From NCBI GenBank assembly GCA_026413225.1, contig CM048553.1, positions 20,336,501 through 20,400,500 on the forward strand: a DNA stretch of 64,000 bases, given 5' to 3'. The notes beneath the pieces were generated by a model. The model was not told the origin of the DNA, searched no databases, and was given only the letters and a program-made list of their open reading frames with translations. This document shows, piece by piece, positions 10,791-24,700 of this stretch (its first letter is position 1; each line of letters begins with the position of its first letter). The DNA is from Otis tarda. Its lineage: Eukaryota; Chordata; Aves; Otidiformes; Otididae. A program made the position numbers and the translations under genes.

Positions 10791-13700
10791 CCAGTTTAAA
10801 CACTCCCTGTGGCTGAACACAACTTAATATCTTGTCACCTTTTTCCTGGGTAAATTATTTAATACCGTGTCTTATTATATGAGAGTTAATTGGAGATCTC
10901 CTGTGTTTCTCCTCTGTTTTTGTGCTGTTTGTGGATGGGGGCTCAGATCACAATTAACGGATTGGGTCCTTGCAGGTCCAAGATGGAGCTTCCCTACCTG
11001 TCTGTCAGTTCTTGTGAGCTTGGGTTGCATCCAAACTCCTACATCATTATCCACTATTTAATTTCAATTTGAAACTTTTGCTTACACTATACTGAAGTGC
11101 TAGTTATAAAAGCATAGCTCACTTTTATTGTTTTTCATTCTATCTGTCAGATTGTTTTAATTTTATTTTGTTATTTTTCAGCAGTTTTTTTTCCACTCTG
11201 TATTACTGCAACTGAAAAGATGTGTATTTTTTCTTTTTTTTTTTTTTAACTTCCTTATCTTTTAGAGTTTGCTTTATTTAGAAGAACAGTTATTTCAAAC
11301 AAAAATTAGGAGAGGATAGGTACAGCCTAACGTGGCTGCCGCTGATGGTAATTGCTGTTATTGAAAGAAAGTGATGGAGCTGACCTTCTGCTTAGGAGAA
11401 TAATTTTGATTTGTGTGTTTTGCGGCTGTTCTCTGGTTGAAAGATATCACAAATTTTATGTTGCGGGCAATTTAATGAATAGTTATTCTAGTGGAGAAAT
11501 AACCCAATAGAGATCTAGTAGTTCTATCAAGGGTTATAATTCTGTAACTGTTAACAGTTAACGTTACACTTAGAAAATACACACACGCGCACAAGTCTCT
11601 TAGTCATATTGTAAATGTTGGATAAGTCAGAATGAGGTATGAGCAAATTAATTTCAGTACATGCTCGAATTTATCTCAGGCTTTGACCTTTTTTGCAAGA
11701 GGGAAAGCTGAATCTTCATCTCGTTATCTCTCAGAACATGTTTTTATTCCTTTTGTTGGTTTGGAAGTGTGGAAAAGCTGATGAAAACCTTACAGCTAAA
11801 CAAGGATTTGAGAAAATGTCTATGTTTAGTCGTTGGAAAAGCTAGGAAACTTTCAGGTACTTTCCTGAATTCCTGGAGGTTTTACTGATGTTGTTTCCAA
11901 ATATCAAAAGTGAAGGAGTTTCCTCATAAGGAGCCAGAGATTGAGCTGTGGTGTGATTTATTAATCAAGCTGTGCCGCTGCAGCAGGCAGTACAGTAACC
12001 CCCAGCAGACACCATACTGTGTAGCCTGATTTGTTCTGGAACTTCTTGTATAGATCTTTATACAGGATTAATCCTAATAGCATTAGCGTGGTAAGACATA
12101 TTGCTAAGTAGACTTAGACTACTAACAAAGACTTAAAACAAACAAAAAAATCCTTTGGACATTGCTATTAAATAGCTGACATGACATTAACCTCTTTAAC
12201 CAATTCCCGGCTTTTTCTCAGACGTCATCTTGGACAAAAGCGAAACAGAGCAATGGATTACCAGGGTCCGTGATAGCACTGTCAGCCTTTTGAATTAAGG
12301 GCTGTTGCCATCCGATTACTCATCATTATTCAGAACATTGTAACGAGACATGGTATAGCCTTAAATTGATAGCTAAAAAGCAGATTTGATCATTTTAGCA
12401 CTTGTGTTTCAGCCTTCTATTGCAGTCAAAAGTATCCAATAGTACAATGCATCTTAGATAGTTTTCAGATAATTTAGTATCTCAAATACTGATATTTTTA
12501 ATGATCCTGAAGACATAGTAGCAGTGAGCTTAAAACAAATGTGAAAGCTGAAGATGGGATTTAAATTTAACACTAGTCTTTTTAATGTATTTGAGGCAAG
12601 AATTTCCATAAATTAGAAGGGATGTATCTAAAAATGTGTCTTTCTGGTTTGATATACCGTGTGGGTGGTTTCATAAATCAGCTGCAGTTAAAATGACAAC
12701 CCATAGTAGGATGCTCTGCTAATTTAATTTTGCTAAATGATTCCTTTTTTTTTTAAATCACCATAATACATTGTGATAAATGGTTAATATGATCAGTTTA
12801 AAGGCCAATTTAAATTTCAGCAGGTTTTTTCACTTGTCATGTTAACTTCCATGGTCAAGTGTAAATACTTTTCATTGATATCGTCAGTTTACAGAGTAAT
12901 TTCAAGGATAACAAAGCACTGCTTGTACAAGGCTAAACATACCTTTTTTTTTTTACTTGAAGTATGGAGCTACTGCTTTTAAAATAAGTAATGATCTTAG
13001 ATACATCGGTTCTTAAGTGGTTTGCTCTGCCTGTTGAAATACCTGTGAACTTCTGAGTACTAATTGTGGAAAAAACCACTTCTTTTGCAAATGATCAGAA
13101 GTAAAAGCTGGTGTATGACAGGGACAAGGTATAAGTTCCTATGCTTCAAAACAGAGAGGAGGTTTTATTTGTAAGCCTGGGTTTACAGAGACGCGTTCTC
13201 TGCTCCTGCTGCTGACAGGGTCCCCGAGGGCTGTGGCTGTGACACCTGCCTCAGTGTCCTCCACATGTTCACAAGGGAACAAGGGCAAAAAACCCATCTG
13301 AGCTGACTCCCACTCCGTTCTTCATGTCAAAAGGGATGAGCACAGGTCATAGCTGTGGTCATAGTACCAAGGTCACGGTATGTAAACACAGTGAAAAGCA
13401 GTGCTATGAAAATTTATGGAAATGCTTTTGGCATTCAACATGTGCATGACATCATTTTTGAACTGTGTATGTGGCAGTTGATTTTTTTAGAGGCAGAGAT
13501 TCTGTCATCTGTATGAGTTATCCATGGATATCTCATGGCTGCTATCTGAAAGGCTGCTGTTCTTTAAGATGTGCATTATGTCCCGTTCGTTGCTACAATC
13601 TTGCTTGGATATCCACAAACCCTGGCTGTGAGGTGGATTGTTGCCCTCCCCATCTGTCCATTGCTGCTTTCCAAACAGGGCTTATGACCCTCCTTGTGGC

Positions 13701-15900
13701 TAGTCTGGCATTTGTTTTTCTCCTTTATAATGAAGAAGAAAGGATGAGGTAGGAGAGGTGAAATAAAGGAAAAAAAGAAGCAGCCCTTCTGGAAGTGCCT
13801 GTCCCAGGGTATTACGTTGTGCTTATACCATCTGCTTCATGCAAGAGCTGATTCCAGTTGATGTCCTCTAAGCAAAGCCTCGTTGGTCTCCCTCTGGCCT
13901 CTGGGGCTGTGGCTAAGCCGTTTGGCTGGCTGGCGTCGTCTGGCGGTAAGGGGGGTGACAGTGGAGGAGCCCCTAGGTTGAAAAGGGAGGAAGCAGCCTC
14001 CTTAGGCGTGTGCAGCACTCCCAGTGACTTCTGTGGCCAAAGCCACAGCGTAGGTGGGACTAGGGAGGACTCGACTGTAACTACAAAAGAATAGGCTGGA
14101 GGGTGTCATGCCTAGAAATTTTTTTTCTAGTTTTCAATTACATGAGCTATCCTAGACAAGGGGGGAACATAATGAGTGGGAATGTATTTCACCATAAGTT
14201 TTTAAACTTACAGTGATGTTATTCCTTCATCCGCCAGTATCCAGCCTGGGATGGCTCTTACATTGCTGTCAGGAAAAACTTCCATCCATCGAGATGCTGC
14301 ATCTTTGCTCTTTCTGTGCAGTTATTAGTAAGGCCTTGGGAACCTGAAATCCCAAGGTTGTCCCATATTTCTCTTCTCTTTTCCCTGTGTAGTGACACTG
14401 TAAGTGAGGGGATGTTCCACAGCCTCTTGATGCATCAGTCTGCTCCATCATGCTGCCATGTAGATGTCTGGCAATGCAAGATGTTGTCTGATGGCTGTGA
14501 TCAGCAGAGAGTGGACTGTATGAAATCCGGGCAGCATTTCTCACCAGGCATTACTTTTGCATTTCTGAACAGGAAACATTCAGCTTTTGGCTAAAAAAGA
14601 AAATATTCCTTAATTTTTTATTAATATTTTAAATTTTTTTTTAATAAAAATGAAGTATTTTTTACTGAAACTATACACTTAATGGAAATAAAACTTGTAA
14701 ATGGAAAATAAAACCTAACAAAATACAGTTTTGAATGAAAATATATATCATCTTTACAAAGCACAGAGATTTTATGAGGAGCTATAGTGACTGAACTAGT
14801 TGTTGAAAGAACACATTGGAGATAGCCTGGAGTTTGAGCATGGACATGTTTAATACTGCATAGCTTCAGTCTTCAGATGCTTACTTACCGCTTTCTCCTT
14901 CTGTAGAGATGCTGCAAATGTTATTGTCTCTAAAATGCTATGCCTATCATCTTGTACCTCTGAAATGTTAGCAGCACAAAAGGGGTAGCTGGCAGACATG
15001 GGAAGCTGCAAGTGGTGACGGAAAGCGTGAGTGCCTCACGTGGTTGTAAGGTGAACATTTTGGTTTGAGACTGAAGATGCTAGAAAATAGTAAGAATTTC
15101 CTGATAGTGCTGCTGTACAGTAATACACCTATTTTGGAATAGCCTGTTCAGTTTTGTTATTGCTCTCTTTTTGTGGCCTTTCCTATAATAGAGCTTTTTG
15201 TTTGGCTGTAAAGTCGCAGGATAAATCAATGAAAATGAGTAAATCATGGTTCTGAAAATGAGTGGGTTTCGACTATTAAACTTGTCTATAAAATGCCAAA
15301 GCAAGTAGTAGGAACATATTGTAAAGGTGTAAAATTTCAAATGAAAAGAGAAACGCCTGATAGATCGCAGTTCTGAGCCACGGCAGCCTTTGGTGCTGGG
15401 TATTGCAGCACTTTGTTGACACATTTACCATTACAGCGTTTGACCTTCCTGTACCTGGAATGTACCTGCCTTGACCCTTCTGGTTTCTGCGCTGATGAAC
15501 TGAAGACACCATGGTACTCCAGCTGTACGCATTGATGCAGCTTTTCAGTTTCTATAAAACACTTCTACTTTAAGGCCTTTCAGTTTAGGCTCTATTCAGC
15601 ACATGACTATACCAAGACAATGCAGTTAAACATAGTTTTGTTCACTCTATTGAAAACGAATTCTGGACGATTGGTCTGCAGTCGGTGGGCAGGATGAATG
15701 TGTGGGATTTAGACTCGTTACAGAAACCCATTCATGTTTTGGTAAGGCATGACTGACATAGTATTTTTAGAGTAAATACTTCTAACACAAAACCAGTAAA
15801 CTATGAAAGAGTTCTGTACACTATAGGAAGAGTGCTGGGGTGCATTTGACTTTCTAGCATGTGTAAATATTTACCATTTGCTTTGCGCTTCTTCTTCTAG
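10791..15900. other. NEBL: Intron leading to the LIM/nebulin exon
   Basis: 5.1 kb without a recognisable gene or transposon. Contains a short ACACACACGCGCACA run at 11580-11593, a moderately GC-rich patch at about 13860-14060 and several 10-15 base T runs. The final 30 bases form the polypyrimidine tract and acceptor of the exon at 15901. Confidence 0.55.
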
Positions 15901-15985
15901 ACATTACCCAAAGCAGTCCTTCACTACAGTGGCTGATACACCAGAAAATCTTCGCCTGAAGCAACAAAGTGAATTGCAAAGTCAG
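15901..15985 (+). CDS. NEBL: NEBL (LASP2 / LIM-nebulette) coding exon: end of LIM domain and start of nebulin repeats
   Basis: Internal exon of 85 nt. Its first base completes a codon begun in the previous exon (Ala expected), then 28 full codons read [18 protein letters not shown] and on to ...SELQSQ, ending on a codon boundary. This matches the LASP1/LASP2 family just after the LIM domain; Thr-Thr-Val rather than Thr-Met-Val favours LASP2 over LASP1. In the family the first His is the last zinc ligand of the LIM domain (C-x2-H), its Cys lying in the preceding exon. The remainder is the first part of the nebulin-repeat region, which binds F-actin. Splice sites: a pyrimidine-rich tract ending cttcttctag before the exon and cag|gtaaat after it. 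By comparison with LASP genes this is probably coding exon 3; the number is inferred. LASP2 is a cytoskeletal scaffold of focal adhesions and Z-discs. No stop or frameshift is seen. Confidence 0.96.
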
Positions 15986-17960
15986 GTAAATCAAATAATT
16001 CCTTTGTCTCATTAATATTAGACTGTCAGTCCACTTCTCTGTAGTTTTTCTAAGTAGTATTTCTTCGTACTGATATGTAGTAATACTTAATTTAATGGTA
16101 AAAAATATTTGTAGGTTGGTATAACACTGCAAAACTCAGGATTTTATTTCTGATCTCACTTATACTAGTTACCATGCTACTGAAAGCCCATTGACATCAC
16201 TGAAATCCTTCATTTTCAACAACATATTAAGTATCTAAGTAGTTTTTAATATTCAAAATGTTACAACTCAACCCAGGGGGTTAATTTGCCTTAGACAAAC
16301 TGTTAGCTTTTGTTAACTTGTTAGCTTGCCTCAAAGTGAATCATAAAATAGCTGTACAATTAGCAAACAGTTAATTTGTCATTAGCAAACACTTAGAAGC
16401 CTCTAATACTTGTTAACACTGAACTGACTGAATGATCAGTTTATGGATCTGTCATGTCCTCTGTGAACTCATATATGGAGCAGTCTGTAAGCCAGTTGTG
16501 GTAAATACATTATAAATCAAAACTTGTGTAGGTTAATAAGAAATATATTGAAAATAAAATGTAAAAAGAAAAGGGGGAAAAAAAAAAGAAGAAAATGGCA
16601 ATGAAGACTTATGTGACTGGAATGTGAGGTTTGTTTGCTGTCATTACTTGGTAATCTATAACATGCAATTCTTATTGATATTAATTCCTAAATATCTGGA
16701 CAACTCCTCTCTTCCCTCCATGCCTCCCTCCCCCTGCCTCCATATAACTTTCCTGTTGTTTGATTTTATGCAACATTGAAAGTTGGCCTGGCTGTGTGAG
16801 ACAATTGATAATACTTGGTTGCATTTTATTTTGTTAAAGTTGTGGTTTTTGGTTTTTTTTTTTTTAACTATTGTGATTTTAGTCTGGATTTAGTTGCCAT
16901 CTCTCATTATAAATGCATAATTACTGTTGACAATTAATATAATAAAAAACCTGTAGTGGAAAACAGACACTAGGCAACAAGAGCTTTCTTGTTTGAGAAC
17001 CTCTCTGTAGGTTAATGAGTAAAATCAAAGGAGTACTAAAGAGAAGTGCTACCACAGATATTTAGCATGATATAAATTAAAAAAACATTTTTACCTTTTG
17101 CCATTACAGTTATTGATTACAAAACTTAGAGAAATTCTTTCATGCTGAGATTCTGCCATCTGGAAAGAGGAAAGTTTGTGGAATGTACGTCTCCTCTTGA
17201 CTTCAGAGTGGAGTTGCTTTGTTTTCTTGTAGTTCAGCGGGTCTGTGTACCATAGTTATTGTTCTGTCACAGAGTTAAGAGTAACTTGTAAACTATACTT
17301 TTTACAGGTTTGTTTAAAAGAATATAAACTTTGACCCCACTGTTTTTTTAGTGGTTTGGTAGAAAATGTTGAGATTCAGGAGAATAATAAAATTCCAGTC
17401 CTCTTCCTGTCAGTTTTTCACTGGACTATCTTGTGTATCCGTGCACACACTCACGCGCACATGGATATATGCAAATCGCAGGCCAAAACTTGAGGCAATC
17501 AGGTGTGTGCTTTCCCCATGGATTCCTCTGTCTGCTTATCCCCAGGATATCATTTACACCATGGGTGAGATTGCCTGTTGGGACTTGATAAGTATTCAAC
17601 TACACGAATCTAATTTGGTGACAGCTCTCTGGTGATGGGCAGAGTGGAACAGAAGCCGGCTGACTTCCTCTTGGCTACGTGACCTACCTTGGGAACTCAT
17701 GGTGAAAAAAGCTGAAACAAAGATTTCAAACATTGTGCTCACAATTCTGTACCTTGACTCTCATGTGAATTGTGAGCCTTAATCTAAAAAGCCCTAGGGC
17801 AGCCATATTTTTTAAAGTACTGGCAAAAGACAAATTTTAATGGGACTCATTTCTGTAGGCAAGTAGGCTTTAACTGGAGAGCTTGTTTGAAGTTGGTTAA
17901 GAAAAGTATGGGTGGGAGGAATCCTGTTTGGGTGTTCAGAGAGGAACACCTGTATGAAGT
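15986..17960. other. Intron start, no feature seen
   Basis: AT-rich sequence after the gtaaat donor. A short A run near 16578-16588 and a T run near 16853-16865 are the only low-complexity stretches. No exon recognised. Confidence 0.5.
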
Positions 17961-18160
17961 CAATGAGGGTGGAACATTGGAACAGGTTGCCCAGAGAGGT
18001 GGTGGATGCCCCATCCCTGGAAACATTCAAGGCCAGGTTGGATAGGGCTCTGAGCAAGCTGATCTGGTTGGAGATGTCCCTGCTCCTTGCAGGGGTGTTG
18101 GACTAGATGGCCTTTAAAGGTCCCTTCCAACCCAAACCATTCTATGATTCTATGATTCTA
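17961..18160 (+). mobile_element. CR1 LINE 3' tail, 200 bp
   Basis: Short, well-preserved CR1 3' end in sense orientation. It encodes the last ORF2 residues ([21 protein letters not shown]), reading into the 3' UTR (ggtcccttccaaccc) and three ATTCTATG-type terminal repeats. The 5' truncation is at about 17961. Same family as the 5850-8659 copy. Confidence 0.95.
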
Positions 18161-20683
18161 AGTCCAGACAGATCAGAATCTCATTTAGGAAATTTACTTT
18201 GTCTTAAAGCAGTCTGCTTTTTCCATGGTTATTGTGATAATACTTCTGAGGGACCAGGGGTTGTTGAGAATTGTCAAGAAGGTGTAGTGGTCAACTGGTA
18301 GGCATCAGTTTGGGTTAAGACTAATGTAGTAAGGACTGAAATAATTTCTAGTTTATGACTGTGTGCTATCCCAATGCATGATGGACTTGATGTGTCTCCA
18401 GTTTGGCTTCTGTTCCAAACTCACCTGTATCAATTGCCTGTCCTGGCTAAATGTTGACTAACCAAGGGGTATGGTCTGTTTCTAGAGCCTATAAGAGAAA
18501 TTTATTTCCCTAACCTATTTGAAACGTGTTGACATGGCACTTTGGAAGTGTAAGGAAACTTGTTCTGGTATTGTTCTCTATTTGTAAACGGAGGACTTGG
18601 TAGTCTAGGACTGACTAAGCAATATCAACAAGAAACTTGGAGTTTGCTTATGTATAAACTTGCTGCAGCTGTTCACAATGCACTGAGTTAGATAAGGATC
18701 TACTCAAAACTCAGAAATTGAGAGAAATTCTTAATTTGTACAATGTGTCTTTTCCCCAAGGTTATTAGGCAGTAAGAGGTTTGCAGCTGATGCAAATATA
18801 GTTCTAAATTGTAAGGACACTAATTTATGTATTTGGAAGAAAGACCATAATGTTTCTGATCATCATTTTCTTCCTTAGTGTTGACTCACATCAAGACTGC
18901 GTGAAGTAGCCTAGCCTGTGAATTGTTCTGATGCTGAAATAAAGATTCCAGGGACTTGTCATAATCCAATTTAAATCTTGTCATAAAATAAAACAGTAAA
19001 TTCTGAATAATTTCTGTAATATTTTGAAGACTATAAAGACAGAGAAATTGCTGTCCTCAATCAGCTTTATTGGCCGTCTAGTCCATTGTCCTGTCTTTTC
19101 AGAGAAAGTTACTAGACTCTCAACTGAAACAAATACATGACACATAATTTGCCATTGTTCAGCTCTCATCCTATTTCAGTGCTGTACAGTAGAAAAAAGT
19201 TTGTACATAGTTCAAGAAGAGCCTTTTACATGAAACCAAACTTCGCTGGATGAAGTCGCGTTATTACTACCTTCCGGTATTCGTCAGAGCTGCTTGAGCC
19301 TTCTGCCAATGCAGTGACAACTTGGGATTGAACAAATTCTGTGTTAGGTAATGCAAAAAATTATGCTGACTTCTGAGTAAAGAGAAATGCTTTTCTACAG
19401 TAATAGCTGCTTTCTAGTTTCTAAGTAAACATCTTTAATGCTTTTAGTTCTGAAGAGGCACAACCCTGTGTTTAACTGCAGGACTCCAAGCGTCTTTTCA
19501 AAATCCCTGGCTTTAGAACTGTTATTTATCTTACTCAGCAAAGCAGGAGGAATTGGTAAAAGAAACACCATTAAATATTGTAGAAGCTAAAAGACATATG
19601 GTTTTGTAAATTTGTTGTTTTGATTTTCATTTAAGCAGCAATTGACAGGATTTTAAGTTGAAGTGCTGGGTCCTCTATCAAGAATCCATTAAGGTCAGCA
19701 TCAGGTGCCAGGCGTCATGTTGACATAATATGACAAGAACAAAACAAACAAAACCAAAATACTGTTTTCTGGAGGAGTCAATAGAAAATGGATTGCTCTT
19801 TAGAACACTTGAAAAATTATGTTGTTAAGAAGTCAAAGGGCAACATTTAAAAGCTTTCCAGAGAATGTTCTCCTTCTATACAATATAATTTCAGAGCTTT
19901 TCCCTCCTTCCTCCTTTAGCCTTTTGCTTCCATGGGCTTTCATTCAACTCTGTAGTTTGAAGGAGACAGAAATGCATTTTAGGAAAGGCTGTAAGTTTGA
20001 TTTCCCATTCTGAAAAACTCCTCAATTTAGCATGCCTCCTGACTGAAGAACGAGTTTTAAGGTCTTTCGTCCTCTGAATCAATAATATACACAGGGATCC
20101 AGTGTCTCCAACAAGATTTTTCTTTATGTGTTTCTAATGAAAAATCCCTGTCTTTGCTTCACTGGGGGTTAGTGCGTTCTCTTACTCCATAGCATACAGT
20201 GGATACCTTCCACATGCACTTGTCTCTCCTAGATGAACTCAACAACAGAAGTTACAAGCTCATCTAAGCTGTATTTACTTGGGAATTGTCTTTTTGTACC
20301 TTAGCTACTGATCTCTCTTACTTTATAACACTGTGAATTGCTTCATGGCCTTTAGTTCTTGTTTGTGACAACGCTGTGTAGATCAAAAGCAGCAACTCCA
20401 GTTGAACTTGCAGAAAGAAACAGATATTCTGCAGTAGTTCTTGGCAGGAAGGATAGAGAAGTGCTGGATCAAAGGGAAGGCTGATGTTTAAGGTGGATTC
20501 TCATACTATAGCACTTTCTGAGGAAATCTACTTTCCAGTAAGTCTTTGGGAACTTGGTACAAAATAACGGGTACTGTCCTCCTGACTTCTTGTCTTAATC
20601 TCTGCTGACGCAGCCTAAGGCTGCTATCCTTGGAAACTACCAGTGCTCCTTTTCATATGGGAGAAAATACTTTTCCTGCAGCA

Positions 20684-20730
20684 GCTTGGAGTTCCCCTCC
20701 AACTTCAGCTGTTCTCAGATTCTGTGATTC
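20684..20730 (+). mobile_element. Possible very old CR1 3' end
   Basis: The string around ggagttcccctccaacttc, followed by tctcagattctgtgatt, resembles the last 45 bases of old CR1 subfamilies. The flanking upstream part is too diverged to confirm. A repeat-library alignment would decide. Confidence 0.35.
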
Positions 20731-21765
20731 CTCTCTGTCTTGTCCTTCCTCAGGTTCCTCTTGACCATTTATGTCGTCTTCTTTCTTGCCTTCTTCTCTT
20801 TGCCTCTCTGTTCTAATAGTATGTGTTAGCAAACTTCCAGACAGATTCTTTTTATTAGCTGTTTTTCTTGATTTGTTAAAAAGCTTTTCCAGTTTATATG
20901 CTCTACTTTTATGAAGTCTTTGGAATTAACTGCCACAGTGAATGCTGTAGGGGAAGAAAATGCTGAATGGATTACTAAAGCAGACATTTAATGGATTTCC
21001 TGGTGTTCCCTGAGTGAGCTTGTTGGAGAAGTCATGGAGAAAACAGTTCTTGGAGCTAGAGGCAAAGATAAAAATATCCTCCTTCAGCTGAGCAAAGGAG
21101 GAAGAAATATGGGATAGCAAGCAGAGAGGCCTGATTATAGCTTTACGGGTGATTTTGTAAGTTATGCCAGAGGACCCTGGAACAGAATTTAAAGATGGGA
21201 TGTTTCCAGATAGCCATCAGGCACTGATTATTTATCTATTCCTCTCTCCAGTTGTTCAAGAATCTGAACCCAGTCCACCATACGTGTATGAAAAGAGGAG
21301 TGAGAGAACGAAAAGAGTGCAGGCTTCTCAGTTGTCTTCTGACTATTAATTATGAGTGAGAAGTTCTGGAGTAGTTGATTTGGTTTGTGCATTAAAATAA
21401 ACTGAGGCTGCCTGCAGGAAGTTCTCCCTTGCTCCCCTGTGAGCCCCTACACAGCAGCATTTTGTATATCATGCTCACCTATTAAATGTGATTTTTTTTT
21501 TTTTTTCAGCTTGTGGTTTGTTCCTTCTTCCCTTCTGAAGAGTATTTAAATGCATGAGTCAAAGGCATAAAAATAATTCTTGATGTGAGTGCAGGAGGCA
21601 GAATGGATTTCAGTCTTCTGGGAAAATGGTTGTCACCTCTTCTGATTGTTGTCTGGCTGAGTACGTGAGGCATTCTGTCTACATCCTTTCTGCACTGGAC
21701 TGGCTCCTGTTACTGTGCTACCATATCTACCATATATCTACACTGTTTCTGTTTTTTGGTTTTTG

Positions 21766-21767
<2 letters not shown>

Positions 21768-21796
<29 letters not shown>
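21768..21796. repeat. T homopolymer, 29 bases
   Basis: Uninterrupted T29 following a T/G-rich stretch. Read on the - strand it would be an A tail, but no retrocopy is recognisable on its right side. Confidence 0.9.
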
Positions 21797-24700
21797 CCCC
21801 TCGTCTTCTGCAGTTACTAGACAGGCTGTAAGATTCAGAATGTGACAGTAGTGCTTCCTCTCCTTTCCTGTCTGCTACTCTTCACTGTCACAGATGCTGG
21901 ACCAGCACATGGAGATAAACAAGTTGTAACCCTTTGGTCAGGAGATGTCAGAACATGAAGCAAAGACACCAAACAGTGTGTACTACTGTAATAGTTGATA
22001 AACAGATTGGGAGGCTCAGAGGGAGTTTCTCTGTGGAATACATAGACTTATTTTTATGTTACTGACACATTTGTAGCATCCTGAAATTCTTTGGTTTCAC
22101 AGACGGAAATACAGATCCTCTGCTGCGATATACAATATGATTATGGACTACTTTTTGAAATACAAATGAAGCATGATTTGCTTTAGCTTTAAGTTGTTAA
22201 GACGTAAGTCTTAAATCTGATTGCTGGTACTGGCTGCATAGCCTACATTTAAAAAAACCTCTGTTTATCTAATATCGTTGGCCTGTGTAATTATACTGAA
22301 TTTTAAACTAATTTCCAATGGTAATATACTGGTCAGTGTAACAAAAGTTACTTGTATGAAGAGGTTCAGATAGTAGTATTTTTTTTGTTGTTTTTACTTG
22401 TTTATAAAAATAACTGGTTTTTTTTTTCTTATGGTGTTAAATGTTATTTCCCCTTTTTTCTTTCTGGGCCAGATCATGCCTTGCAAATCAGTGTGTTAAG
22501 CTGTATAGATAAAAGCAGTGCCTTCTCTTCCTTTTTTCTAAACCTGTTATTATATGTATCTGCATTTATATCTAAGGGCACAATTGCAGGTTTCAGTGCC
22601 TGAGCAAAACAACTGCTTCAGAGCATTCTTTTTGTACTATTTCTTTATTTCTCTGAAAAAAAAATCTGCAAAGATGATGTTGGAAGGAGCACACGGCAAA
22701 GCAAAGATGAATACTTGCCCATCATTCAGAGGAAACTTTAAACAGACTCGTATGTGAGCATCTATGGAAAATGTCAACCTATCTAACTTTTCAGCTTTTC
22801 ACTGTTGATTTGATGATAGAAAAGTGAAAGTGCCAGCAATTCTTTTGGTATTAGCACTTGACCTGTTGTTAATATCCATAGTGATTTGAAAACCTCATGT
22901 AATTTGCTAAGAGAAAACCAGAACTGAACTACATTTAAGGAAGCACAATAGCGTCTGCAAAGGCTCAGAAACAAGCAGTGCAGATTATTCCTGCTGGCCA
23001 AAAAATTATGAAGTCTGTAAAATACACAGTCACAGGAGAAAAATCACCTCTACCAGTGCCAAGACTGAGAAGTAGGATGCAAGATATATGAATATAATGG
23101 GATCCATTTTTGTAGCATATGTTGATGAGGAAAAAAAATTGTATATTTTGTCTTTCACGTGTCTATTTCAGATACACATAATGTTTAACTGTAAAATGTG
23201 CAGGGATAATACATTTACATGAAATGTAAGTAGTTTTTGTGGTAGGATGAGGGCAGAGCGGTCGTGATTATTAAATAGAGTACTTATTGAGTAAAACCAT
23301 TTTTATAGACTTCTTGTGACATTGAATCAATGTACAGCAAGTAGAACATCCTTAATAGAAAATCTTAGGATCAATAAAATGGAAAGTGATTCAGATCACT
23401 TTTACTTGTACAACCAGCAGTAACAGAAAGGGGATAAAAGAGACCCACAGAATTCTTAGCTGTTATTTGTAAGTTGAGCTGTGGAATTCTTAACTACTTC
23501 AACACTAGTATTGAAATGTCTATAACTTCTTAGAGGAACAATTTATAAAAATACTAACTTAAAAATCAAGATGTTATCAGAATTTCTACAATTTAAAAAA
23601 ATAATTTAATTTCTTACATTCTAATCTTTAAAAAAAAATCCTTTTTTTTTTTTCTGGGTGGGGAAGGAATGGGGAACATTCATTGAGCTTGAGTCATACT
23701 AACATATATGTTCTTTTACATTTCTTGTCAAGTTTATTTTCTAATTCTCTTGAGCTTCTTTCTGCTGTTTATTTTTGAAAGTAGATTTTTTTTCTTTTTT
23801 AATGGTTGCTCTTTGCTACTGTGTTGCAAGAAATTGGATGCTGTGTTTCCTGTTAGTTATGCTTTTCTTGCATTACTGCATTACTTAAACTCACATGAAG
23901 GAAAAATGCGTTCAGCTGTAGAGAATTTAAGATGAAGAACAAGGACAATTGTCATAGGAAGTGATGCATCCAGAAAATCAACTGTTGAAGACATATTTGT
24001 ACTGCTAAGTACAAGAGGACCAGAAGAAATTTCTAATCCCAAAGACAAGTAGTGTGTACTGGCTTATGTCCACACTGTATATGGTTGCTCCCCTTACAAT
24101 GGATGTGTGTATTTTTTTCCAGTTAATAGCATTGGAGACAGTGCGAGGGCTGCATACCAGCCCATCAGAGAGGCCCTTATGAGGCGTGAAACCAAGTGTC
24201 TGTGGGAAGTTTGTGGGGTCAGTGACCTCTTGGTTGTGCGGAATGGCTGTTCAGGTCAAAGGGAGCAAAACTGGTGCAGGCCTGTCCATGCTGCCTTTCG
24301 GGAGTGCTCCCTCGACTGAAGCCAACACTGAGCTGTGCGTGGTCTTGCCTTGAAGATGGCGGTACAGCTAAGCTGGGGAGCACGCTCAGATGTGGGGTAT
24401 CGAGGTGCTTGTACTGAGTTTGTTCCCTTGCCCTCTCCTATTTAGCAGAGTATTTGTACCGAGGAAGTCTGTCAAAGCCAGAAAATGAGATCACATCACT
24501 CTTTCTTTCCTTTCTGGGTTTCAGATCTGCATCTTTCAGGGACTGCCACATTTAATCAAAAGGGGTTCATGTACTCTTGCTTCGTATTGCTGACACTGCC
24601 ATTTTTTTCCAAAACACTTTGTACTTACTGTGATCAGCAAGAGGAAACTTGACTTGATGGGTGACTGGTCTGATCCAGTGTGGAGTATTGGTAATGTCAG

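Noticed and set aside
10274-10816. 180-codon open frame on the + strand
   Set aside because: Lies antisense to the CR1 copy at 9836-10790; the real homology is on the - strand.
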